Assembly (NCBI GenBank): GCA_902553695.1 | Contig: CACDLR010000007.1 | Coordinates: forward strand, 1 to 38,379 | Source: an uncultured Pelagibacteraceae bacterium | Lineage (GTDB): Bacteria > Pseudomonadota > Alphaproteobacteria > Pelagibacterales > Pelagibacteraceae | Reading direction: 5' to 3' | DNA length: 38,379 bases | Part shown: positions 31,607 through 37,306 of the stretch, piece by piece | Numbering within the stretch: the first letter of the stretch is position 1 | Layout: each line of letters starts with the position of its first letter | Program-made: the position numbers and the translations under genes | The notes under the pieces: generated by a model | Database searches by the model: none | Told to the model about the DNA's origin: nothing | What the model saw: only the letters and a program-made list of their open reading frames with translations

Positions 31607-32323
31607 ATGAACAACACAAAAAATATCAAAATAATTCTCGGAATTACTTACATATTGATAATTTCAATTTTTTTATGGTTTTTTTTTCAGAATTTTACAA
31701 TTCAAGACTTTACTAGTTATGAATTAATAAAAGAGAATAGGAATACTTTAGAAGGAATTAAAAATAAAAATATATTCTTATCAAGTTTATTATTTTTCTT
31801 TGGTACGATCATTTGGGTTCTTCTTTTGGGATTTGGCTCACCTATATTTTTAGTTGGAGGTTTCATATTTGGAAAAGTGCTTGGCACTTTTCTTGTAGTT
31901 TTTGGTTTATCAACTGGTGCTACACTTTTGTATATTTTTGCAAACTTTTTTTTTAAAGATATTATTAAAGAAAAATTTTCTAGTAGATTTTATAATCTAA
32001 CTGAAAAATTTAAAAAAAATGAATTTGTATTTTTTTTAGTGTACAGGTTTGTTGGGGGAATTCCTTTTTTTATTAGTAATATTTTACCAACATTATTTAA
32101 CATCAAAGTAAAAAATTTCTTTTTTGGGTCAGTAATTGGAATGGCACCACAGCTATTTGTTGGTGTATCACTAGGTGCAGGGCTAAATAAAATTTTGGAA
32201 GAAAACCAAGATCCACCAACCTTTTTTGAATTAATTTTAACACCTGATATTTATATTCCAATTGTTGGAATGATAATTCTAGTATTAATTGCTATTTACT
32301 TAAGAAAGTTTTTTTTAAAATAG
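31607..32323 (+). CDS. TVP38/TMEM64 (DedA-like) membrane protein
   Basis: Inner-membrane protein of the VTT/SNARE-associated superfamily, related to DedA lipid-transport proteins. It has 238 residues. Hydrophobic helices are seen near residues 8-28, 55-80, 85-110, 140-160, 170-190 and 212-234. The family's re-entrant features are GFGSPIFLVGGFIFG with a following FGLSTGATLLY, and the second loop RFVGGIPFFISNILPTLF with GMAPQLFVGVSLGAG. Some relatives flip or transport lipids; the cargo here is unknown. It is directly followed by a structured RNA element. Confidence 0.85.
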   Translation: MNNTKNIKIILGITYILIISIFLWFFFQNFTIQDFTSYELIKENRNTLEGIKNKNIFLSSLLFFFGTIIWVLLLGFGSPIFLVGGFIFGKVLGTFLVVFGLSTGATLLYIFANFFFKDIIKEKFSSRFYNLTEKFKKNEFVFFLVYRFVGGIPFFISNILPTLFNIKVKNFFFGSVIGMAPQLFVGVSLGAGLNKILEENQDPPTFFELILTPDIYIPIVGMIILVLIAIYLRKFFLK

Positions 32324-32324
32324 C

Positions 32325-32407
32325 TGGTGCCCCGACCCAGAATCTAACTGGATTCTACGATTTACCATACCGTTGTTTTGACATTAAACTACCGGGGCCT
32401 TTTTTTA
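32325..32407 (+). ncRNA. Candidate structured RNA ending in a terminator-like T-run
   Basis: About 80 bases, far more GC-rich than its surroundings, starting at the TVP38 stop. A closing stem GCCCCG/CGGGGC (32329-32334 with 32393-32398) is followed by CTTTTTTT. Inside are a perfect 6-bp hairpin AGAATC-TAACTG-GATTCT and a smaller GTTT/AAAC hairpin. Simple terminators have short loops; a 58-base structured interior suggests a small RNA, or a 3'-UTR RNA, with its own intrinsic terminator. It does not match the SRP, tmRNA, RNase P or 6S cores I know. Confidence 0.5.
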
Positions 32408-32431
32408 GTAGAATAATAGATAAAACTCAAT

Positions 32432-32459
32432 TTGACAAACTTCCACCTTAATTTATAAG
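32432..32459 (+). promoter_or_regulatory. Sigma-70 promoter for the dcd-murA-hisD-infA run
   Basis: A perfect -35 TTGACA, 16 bases, then TATAAG, about 23 bases before the preferred ATG of the next gene. It is the best promoter match in the window and lies just downstream of the T-run, where a new transcription unit would be expected. Confidence 0.6.
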
Positions 32460-32482
32460 TAATTTAGACATTGGTAAGTATC

Positions 32483-32782
32483 ATGAAAATTTATACAAAA
32501 ATAATTCTAGATAAAGATAATAATTTAATTGAAGAAAAATTCTTCAATTATGAAGGTACAATTTCTCACTGTGGGATACACTATTCATACAAAAATGAAC
32601 GTCCCAAAAAAGCTATGGAAAAACAAGCTAGGAGAGAAAAAAAGCTAAAAGAAAAAAGAGAAAAGAAACAAGCCAAAGCATTAGAAAAAGGTATCCAACC
32701 AAAAGAACTAAAAAAGGATGAGACTATACCTCTAGATACTGTGATCACACTAGATCACTTAACGAACCCAGACAAAAAATAG
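32483..32782 (+). CDS. Small Lys/Glu-rich protein, unknown
   Basis: A 99-residue protein I cannot name. The ORF track starts at TTG four codons earlier; ATG giving MKIYTKIILD is preferred and fits the promoter just upstream. Residues 1-35 look like a small beta unit (KIYTKIILDKDNNLIEEKFF, then SHCGIHYSY); residues 45-75 form a highly charged helix rich in Lys, Arg and Glu that could bind nucleic acid or coil; the tail is polar. No signal or membrane segment. It begins the dcd-murA-hisD run. Confidence 0.65.
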   Translation: MKIYTKIILDKDNNLIEEKFFNYEGTISHCGIHYSYKNERPKKAMEKQARREKKLKEKREKKQAKALEKGIQPKELKKDETIPLDTVITLDHLTNPDKK

Positions 32783-32789
32783 TAAAGTC

Positions 32790-32918
32790 ATGAATAAAAA
32801 AAGAAAGCCCTCAGAGCCTGAGCTTGAAAATGCGTTAAGAAAAAATCTAAAAAAAAGAAAAATTTTGCAAAAAAAAATTATAAAAAAAAATGATTCTAAG
32901 CGACAAACAAATAACTAA
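32790..32918 (+). CDS. Very small basic protein, possible
   Basis: A 42-codon ORF below the track's cutoff: MNKKRKPSEPELENALRKNL and so on, with 16 Lys/Arg. It starts eight bases after the preceding gene and its last 29 bases overlap the start of dcd. Position and overlap fit the gene spacing of the window, and it fills an otherwise empty 107-base gap. Lys-rich ORFs arise easily in A-rich DNA, so it remains uncertain. Confidence 0.4.
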   Translation: MNKKRKPSEPELENALRKNLKKRKILQKKIIKKNDSKRQTNN

Positions 32919-33441
32919 ACTTGCAGTAGAGCAAGAAATGATATCACCTTTTGTAAACAAAAGTGTTTCAAAAGGAATAAGTCATGGGCTTAATTCTTTT
33001 GGTTACGATCTAAGATGTGGCTCAGAGTTTAAAATATTTACAAATATAAAAGGTGCGACTGCAGATCCTAAAAATTTTAGTGAGGATAATTTTATTACTG
33101 TAAATGGCGAGAACTCAATTTTAATACCGCCTAATTCTTTTGCACTAGCAAGTAGTTTAGAATATTTTAAAATGCCACGTAATGTAACAGGTCTAGTAAC
33201 TGCAAAATCTACATATGCTAGGTGTGGTTTAGGTGTACCACCAACCGTACTTGAGGCTGGTTGGCAAGGAAATTTAGTACTAGAGTTTTCAAATCACACA
33301 AGTAATTCAATAAGATTATATGCTAATAGTGGAGCAGCTCAGATTTTGTTTTTTCAAGGAGAACAACCAGACGTATCCTACGCCGATAGAAATGGGAAAT
33401 ATAATTTTCAAACAGGAATTACTCTAGCAAAATCAAAATAA
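32890..33441 (+). CDS. dcd: dCTP deaminase
   Basis: Deaminates dCTP to dUTP for dTMP synthesis. It has 183 residues, normal for the monofunctional homotrimer. The start MILSDKQITKLA is typical. Visible are the nucleotide-binding AKSTYARCGLGVPPTVLEAGWQG with the catalytic Glu in LEAGW, LVLEFSNHT and GAAQILFF. It is followed after four bases by murA; dcd next to murA is common in alphaproteobacteria. Confidence 0.95.
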   Translation: MILSDKQITKLAVEQEMISPFVNKSVSKGISHGLNSFGYDLRCGSEFKIFTNIKGATADPKNFSEDNFITVNGENSILIPPNSFALASSLEYFKMPRNVTGLVTAKSTYARCGLGVPPTVLEAGWQGNLVLEFSNHTSNSIRLYANSGAAQILFFQGEQPDVSYADRNGKYNFQTGITLAKSK

Positions 33442-33445
33442 AATA

Positions 33446-34723
33446 ATGAAAACATTTATAATAAGAGGCCCTAATAAAGCTATTAAGGGTGAAGTAAATA
33501 TAAGTGGAGCTAAAAATTCTTGTCTTCCATTAATGGCTGCATCTATTTTATTTAAAAACAAAATCACTCTTAGAAATGTACCATTTGTGAAAGATGTACA
33601 TACTATGAAGGATCTTTTAGTTTCATTAGGGGCTAGAGTCGATTTTTCAGAGTCGAAGAAAATGATGACAATAACCAACAAAAAATTCCATAAGCTAGTT
33701 GTACCCTATAATTTAGTATCAACCATGAGGGCTGGTGTTTTAACAATGGGCCCACTTCTTTCACGATATCCACAAAAAAAAATCAAAGTTGCATTAGGAG
33801 GAGGATGTGCGTTAGGGGTTAGAGATACAAATTGGCACTTATCTGGATTTAAAAGTTTGGGAGCCACTAATAGCTTAGAGAAAGGATATGTTAATATTTC
33901 ATCCAAAAAAGGTTTGAAAGGTAGTAAATATAAATTTCCAAAAGTGACTGTCACAGGAAGTTCAAACTTAATAATGGCTTCTATTTTTATAAAAGGAACG
34001 CATTTTATAAAGAATATTTCTATTGAACCTGAAGTTTTAGATTTAATTAATTTTTTAAATAAATCTGGAGCTAAAATAAAATTTTTAGGAAAAAGGTCTA
34101 TAAAAATTACTGGAGTTAAAGAGCTTTTAAGTGGGAGCCATAATATTATTGGAGATAGAATAGAAGCTTTTAGTTATTTGTGTGTTGGAGCAATAACTAA
34201 TGGAAATATAAAAGCTAACAATATCGATCCTGGTCAACTTAGATCTGAAATCAGTACATTAAAAAAAATTGGTTATAAAATTGAAACAAAAGATAAATCT
34301 ATTAAAATAGCTCCAGGCGATAAACTTAAACCTATTAAAATTAAAACTGGACCTTTCCCTAATTTTGCAACTGATAATATGCCACTTATACTGGCAGTTC
34401 TAACAACGATAAAAGGAAAAAGTCAAATAGAAGAAACAATTTTTTCAAATAGATTTATGGCTGCACCAGAATTAAACAGAATGGGCGCTAAAATAAATAT
34501 AAAAAAAAATAAAGCTACAATTATTGGACAAAAAAGACTTTACTCGGCAGATTGTATTTCATCTGATTTAAGAACCACATTTTCAATTATACTTGGAGCT
34601 ATCGCTGCAAAGGGTTCATCAAAAATCTCAAGAATTTATCATGGATTAAGAGGATACTATAATCTTGAACAAAAGCTAAAAAAAATAGGAATTAAAATAA
34701 TCTCAAAACATAATGGCAGATAA
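33446..34723 (+). CDS. murA: UDP-N-acetylglucosamine 1-carboxyvinyltransferase
   Basis: First committed step of peptidoglycan synthesis: adds enolpyruvate from PEP to UDP-GlcNAc in the cytoplasm. It has 425 residues, with the two inverse alpha/beta domains. The N-terminal SGAKNSCLPLMAA contains the conserved Lys-Asn pair. The mobile loop GGGCALGVRD carries the active-site Cys that fosfomycin alkylates, so the enzyme should be of the sensitive type. The loop continues TNWHLSGF rather than the usual PVDLHL, a small divergence. The 3' end overlaps the DUF2948 gene by 11 bases. Confidence 0.95.
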   Translation: MKTFIIRGPNKAIKGEVNISGAKNSCLPLMAASILFKNKITLRNVPFVKDVHTMKDLLVSLGARVDFSESKKMMTITNKKFHKLVVPYNLVSTMRAGVLTMGPLLSRYPQKKIKVALGGGCALGVRDTNWHLSGFKSLGATNSLEKGYVNISSKKGLKGSKYKFPKVTVTGSSNLIMASIFIKGTHFIKNISIEPEVLDLINFLNKSGAKIKFLGKRSIKITGVKELLSGSHNIIGDRIEAFSYLCVGAITNGNIKANNIDPGQLRSEISTLKKIGYKIETKDKSIKIAPGDKLKPIKIKTGPFPNFATDNMPLILAVLTTIKGKSQIEETIFSNRFMAAPELNRMGAKINIKKNKATIIGQKRLYSADCISSDLRTTFSIILGAIAAKGSSKISRIYHGLRGYYNLEQKLKKIGIKIISKHNGR

Positions 34724-35111
34724 ATTTTTAAAAAAAATAATCGCTCAAAACAAGGAGGATCTACGAGTAGTTTCTGCTTTATGTTCAGAAGCAAAAATTA
34801 AACAATCAGAAATAAAGTATTTAAAAAAAAATAAAATTTTTCTGATATCTCTTACAAGAGAGAATAAAGAAAAAACTAACAGTAAAGAGAGGATAAATAG
34901 TATTATTAAATTTGAATTTATTGATGAGTCGAAGTCAAAAAATATAGATCAAAATAGCAAAGAAAATATTTTAGAACTATTAGCTATTGAAACTTATCAA
35001 AAAGGGAATAATTATGAAATTATTCTATTATTTTCAAATAATGCAATTATAAATCTTTTCTGTGAAATAATTGATTGTACACTAGAAGATTTAAAAGTAA
35101 CAAATGATTAA
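34713..35111 (+). CDS. DUF2948 family protein
   Basis: A 132-residue alphaproteobacterial protein of unknown function. The DUF2948 layout is visible: KEDLRVVSALCSEAKIKQSEIKYL at the start, a FLISLTREN strand, IIKFEFIDE, ILELLAIETY and the final CEIIDCTLEDL. No signal peptide, metal or catalytic motif stands out. The gene sits between murA and hisD and overlaps both (11 and 8 bases), the conserved alphaproteobacterial placement; this says it is co-expressed but not what it does. Confidence 0.8.
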   Translation: MADKFLKKIIAQNKEDLRVVSALCSEAKIKQSEIKYLKKNKIFLISLTRENKEKTNSKERINSIIKFEFIDESKSKNIDQNSKENILELLAIETYQKGNNYEIILLFSNNAIINLFCEIIDCTLEDLKVTND

Positions 35112-36366
35112 AATTTTAAGTTGTAAAAAAAAAGGTTATAAGAAAAAACTAATTAATTTCCTTGAAAAAAGAAGGTCAAGAAAAACAATTAATACTTCAA
35201 AAGTAATTAAAATATTAAATGATATTAAAAAAAATAAGCTTAAGGCAGTGCTTAAGTACGAAATACGATTTTCAAATAATAACAAATTATATGCTTCAAG
35301 AAATGAAATTAATAAATCAATTAAAAAATTAGATCCTAAAATAAAAAAAGCAATAGATTTTGCATATTCTAGAATATACAATTTTCATTCTTTGCAACGA
35401 CCTAAAGACATAAAATATATCGACAAGTATAAAAATAAAATTGAATATAAAAATATACCTTTGCAATCAGTAGGTATATATGTTCCTGCAAATTTACCAA
35501 GTACACTTTTAATGTGTGCTATACCAGCGCAAATTTCGAAAGTTAAAAAAATTATAGTTTCGAACCCAAGAACAAATGGTAAATTAAATTCTGCAGTTAT
35601 GTATGCTGCAAAAAAGTGTGGAGTATCAGAAATAGTTACATGCGGTGGAGCTCAAGCCATTGCTAATTTGGCTTATATTCAAAAAGTTAATAAAGTTATA
35701 GGCCCTGGTTCTGATATTACTACAGAAGCAAAACGTTTAGTTTTTGGTACTGTTGGCATTGATGGCATAGCTGGACCAAGTGAAATTTTAGTACTTGCTG
35801 ATAGAAAAACGAATATAAATGAAATCAGCACATCATTAGTTGGCCAATCTGAACATGGGCCTGAAAGTCAATGTATTTTAGTCACAAAAAATAAAGAAAT
35901 AATAAAGAAGGTTCAAAAAAATATTTTAGAGAATTTACAAAATTTAGAGAGAAGAAACATTGCTACTAAAAGTTTGAAAAAACATGGTTTAATTATTCTA
36001 TGTCAAAATGACAAACAGATTGTTGAAGTTATTAATGAAGTAGCCCCAGAACATCTTGAGCTAAATATAAATAATTACAAAAAATATTTAAGTCATATTG
36101 TAAATGCAGGATCTATTTGCATTGGAAAATATACTCCAATGGCAGTGACTGATTATAATTCTGGAAGTCAGCATACACTTCCAACTTTAGGAAGTTCAAA
36201 ATTTTCCTCTGGTCTAAATGTAAATGATTTTTGTAAAAAAATAAGCTATGTAAACCTTTCAAAAAAAGGTGTTGCAAAAATTGGGAAATTTGCGATACAT
36301 CTCAGTGATTTTGAAGATCTAAAAGGTCATTCAAAATCAATTAAATCTAGAATAAGGAGCAAATAA
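35104..36366 (+). CDS. hisD: Histidinol dehydrogenase
   Basis: Last two steps of histidine synthesis: oxidises histidinol to histidine with two NAD and a zinc ion. It has 420 residues. Signatures are [29 protein letters not shown]-like [26 protein letters not shown] with the zinc-ligand Gln and His, EVAPEHLEL with catalytic Glu-His, and [12 protein letters not shown]. It is next to infA, as in other alphaproteobacteria. Histidine genes thus sit close to tRNA-His and hisS, only 0.8 kb downstream. Confidence 0.95.
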   Translation: MIKILSCKKKGYKKKLINFLEKRRSRKTINTSKVIKILNDIKKNKLKAVLKYEIRFSNNNKLYASRNEINKSIKKLDPKIKKAIDFAYSRIYNFHSLQRPKDIKYIDKYKNKIEYKNIPLQSVGIYVPANLPSTLLMCAIPAQISKVKKIIVSNPRTNGKLNSAVMYAAKKCGVSEIVTCGGAQAIANLAYIQKVNKVIGPGSDITTEAKRLVFGTVGIDGIAGPSEILVLADRKTNINEISTSLVGQSEHGPESQCILVTKNKEIIKKVQKNILENLQNLERRNIATKSLKKHGLIILCQNDKQIVEVINEVAPEHLELNINNYKKYLSHIVNAGSICIGKYTPMAVTDYNSGSQHTLPTLGSSKFSSGLNVNDFCKKISYVNLSKKGVAKIGKFAIHLSDFEDLKGHSKSIKSRIRSK

Positions 36367-36368
36367 AT

Positions 36369-36584
36369 TTGGCAAAAGAAGAGGTAATGAAATTCGATGG
36401 CGTTGTACAAGAACTGATGCCGAACGCAACTAGCCGTGTGCTTCTTGAAAATGGTCATACATGTATTTGTGTAGTTTCTGGGCGCCTTAGGAAAAACCGG
36501 ATCCGGATTCTTAGTGCTGATAAAGTTCAAGTCGAGGTTAGCCCTTATGATACCTCACGCGGACGTATTTGTTTTAGATATTAA
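36369..36584 (+). CDS. infA: Translation initiation factor IF-1, divergent
   Basis: IF-1 binds the ribosomal A site during initiation. The 71-residue OB fold starts at TTG (MAKEEVMKF), which matches the usual alphaproteobacterial N-terminus better than the ATG six codons later. [11 protein letters not shown] and PYD..RGRI are conserved, but the middle differs: usual NAMFRVELENGHE and AHxxGKMRK are [13 protein letters not shown] and [11 protein letters not shown]. The gene is visibly more GC-rich than the neighbours and uses CGT, CGC and CGG for six of eight arginines, where flanking genes use almost only AGA. It ends four bases before tRNA-Phe and probably shares its transcript. Confidence 0.88.
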   Translation: MAKEEVMKFDGVVQELMPNATSRVLLENGHTCICVVSGRLRKNRIRILSADKVQVEVSPYDTSRGRICFRY

Positions 36585-36588
36585 TTAT

Positions 36589-36664
36589 GGAACCCTGGTG
36601 TAGCTGGTGCGCACGAACGCCTGAAAAGCGTTAGGACCTGGTTCGTTTCCAGGGGGTTCCACCA
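36589..36664 (+). tRNA. tRNA-Phe(GAA) with unusual T-loop
   Basis: Seventy-six bases with encoded CCA. Acceptor GGAACCC/GGGTTCC, D-stem GTGT/GCAC, anticodon stem AACGC/GCGTT around CTGAAAA (anticodon GAA), T-stem CCTGG/CCAGG, discriminator A73; every stem pairs. The T-loop is TTCGTTT, so position 58, almost always A, is T, and the expected A21 of the D-loop is C. The D-loop GG is kept. It starts four bases after infA, so it is probably cut from the infA mRNA. It is the likely substrate of PheST in this window if no second tRNA-Phe exists. Confidence 0.9.
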
Positions 36665-36712
36665 CTAAAATTAGCTCTTGAATAAATTTTAAAAATCAAT
36701 TAACAAATGTCC

Positions 36713-36728
36713 AAGCTAAATTTAGCTT
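36713..36728. repeat. 16-bp perfect palindrome upstream of cspA
   Basis: AAGCTAAATTTAGCTT reads the same on both strands, 28 bases before the cold-shock gene start and 48 bases after tRNA-Phe. It could be an operator, or a hairpin at the end of the infA/tRNA-Phe transcript. No T-run follows, so it is not a good intrinsic terminator. Confidence 0.4.
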
Positions 36729-36756
36729 AATTAATAACAAAGAAGAAAGAGTAAAA

Positions 36757-36966
36757 ATGAGTCTAAAAGGTAAATGTAAATGGTACAACAGCAAGAAAGG
36801 CTACGGCTTCTTGGAGCGTGAGGATGGCGAGAAAGATGTTTTTGTACATGCAAGTAGTTTGAGAGATGCGAATATAAAATATCTCAATGAGGGCGATTTG
36901 GTAACTTTTGATGTAGAATCAGCAGATAAGGGACCATGCGCTGTAAATTTGGTTAAGAGTTCTTAA
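36757..36966 (+). CDS. Cold-shock domain protein
   Basis: A 69-residue CspA-family RNA/ssDNA-binding protein, an RNA chaperone or antiterminator. The RNP1 motif is KGYGFLE (usual KGFGFI) and RNP2 is VFVHASSL (usual VFVHFSAI). KCKWYNSKKGYGFLE opens the OB fold. Two Cys residues are present, uncommon for the family. The GAAGAAAGAG before the ATG is a weak ribosome site. It stands alone between two tRNA genes, followed by a long hairpin. Confidence 0.92.
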   Translation: MSLKGKCKWYNSKKGYGFLEREDGEKDVFVHASSLRDANIKYLNEGDLVTFDVESADKGPCAVNLVKSS

Positions 36967-36988
36967 TTCATAATCATTAACATTTTTG

Positions 36989-37035
36989 TGTAGGAATATT
37001 TATTAAAAAGCATTTTTTAATATTATTCCTATACA
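36989..37035. terminator. Long AT-rich hairpin after the cold-shock gene
   Basis: TGTAGGAATA is answered 27 bases later by TATTCCTATACA, with inner arms ATTAAAAA/TTTTTAAT around GCAT, giving a nearly continuous stem of about 18 pairs. No T-run follows on the + strand, so the role as an intrinsic terminator is uncertain; it may protect the 3' end of the csp mRNA. Confidence 0.5.
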
Positions 37036-37077
37036 ATTAAGTATTGTATTAATTAATTTAGGTGTTATTTATCAATA

Positions 37078-37137
37078 ATGATTAAGAAAACATTTAAATT
37101 CAGATCCACACACAGACATCATTTCCATGCTGGCTGA
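37078..37137 (+). CDS. Possible His-rich leader peptide
   Basis: A 19-codon ORF, MIKKTFKFRSTHRHHFHAG, with four His codons among six (CAC AGA CAT CAT TTC CAT) near its end. It lies about 70 bases before tRNA-His and 170 bases before hisS. A stem GCTGGC-TGATT-GCTAGC (37129-37145) spans its stop codon. This resembles a histidine attenuator leader, but the ribosome site is weak and no clear antiterminator/terminator pair is visible, so the call rests on codon content and position. Confidence 0.4.
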   Translation: MIKKTFKFRSTHRHHFHAG

Positions 37138-37183
37138 TTGCTAGCTATTAATCATTTTAAAATTTAATTTAAACAACAATTAG

Positions 37184-37189
37184 TATAAA
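37184..37189 (+). promoter_or_regulatory. Possible -10 box for tRNA-His/hisS
   Basis: TATAAA 16 bases upstream of the tRNA-His 5' end, well placed for a start just before the tRNA. No recognisable -35 is present. If real, it would let tRNA-His be made independently of the upstream His-rich ORF. Confidence 0.3.
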
Positions 37190-37205
37190 ACAAAGAAAGG
37201 TATAT

Positions 37206-37279
37206 GCCCGATTGGTGTAGTAGAAGCACGTAACTCTGTGGAAGTTGAGGGCCAGTTGCGAATACTGGATCGGGTACCA
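37206..37279 (+). tRNA. tRNA-His(GTG), no G-1, A73, reduced D/T loops
   Basis: Seventy-four bases with encoded CCA. Acceptor GCCCGAT/ATCGGGT (first pair G-T), anticodon stem TAACT/AGTTG around CTGTGGA (anticodon GTG), T-stem CCAGT/ACTGG. The base before G1 is T, so there is no encoded G-1, and the discriminator is A73 instead of C73: the known alphaproteobacterial departure from histidine identity. In addition the D-loop is only AGTAGAA without GG, and the T-loop is TGCGAAT with G at position 55, so the standard G18-Psi55 contact cannot form. It is immediately upstream of hisS. Confidence 0.9.
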
Positions 37280-37306
37280 CAGTAAAAAAGGCTATGGTAA
37301 TAAAAA

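Noticed and set aside
32325-32407. SRP 4.5S RNA or 6S RNA
   Set aside because: The conserved SRP apical core (GGAAGG/AGCAGCC type) is absent and the element is far too short for 6S RNA.
33433-33954. Two reverse 82-aa ORFs over murA
   Set aside because: Shadow frames of murA; the second is the complement of the catalytic loop region.
36327-36530. Reverse 67-aa ORF over the hisD/infA junction
   Set aside because: Overlaps two conserved genes and carries no recognisable domain.
36589-37279. The two odd tRNAs as the pieces of a split alphaproteobacterial tmRNA
   Set aside because: Each folds as a full cloverleaf with its own anticodon arm, acceptor stem and CCA; there is no tag reading frame and no pseudoknot region.
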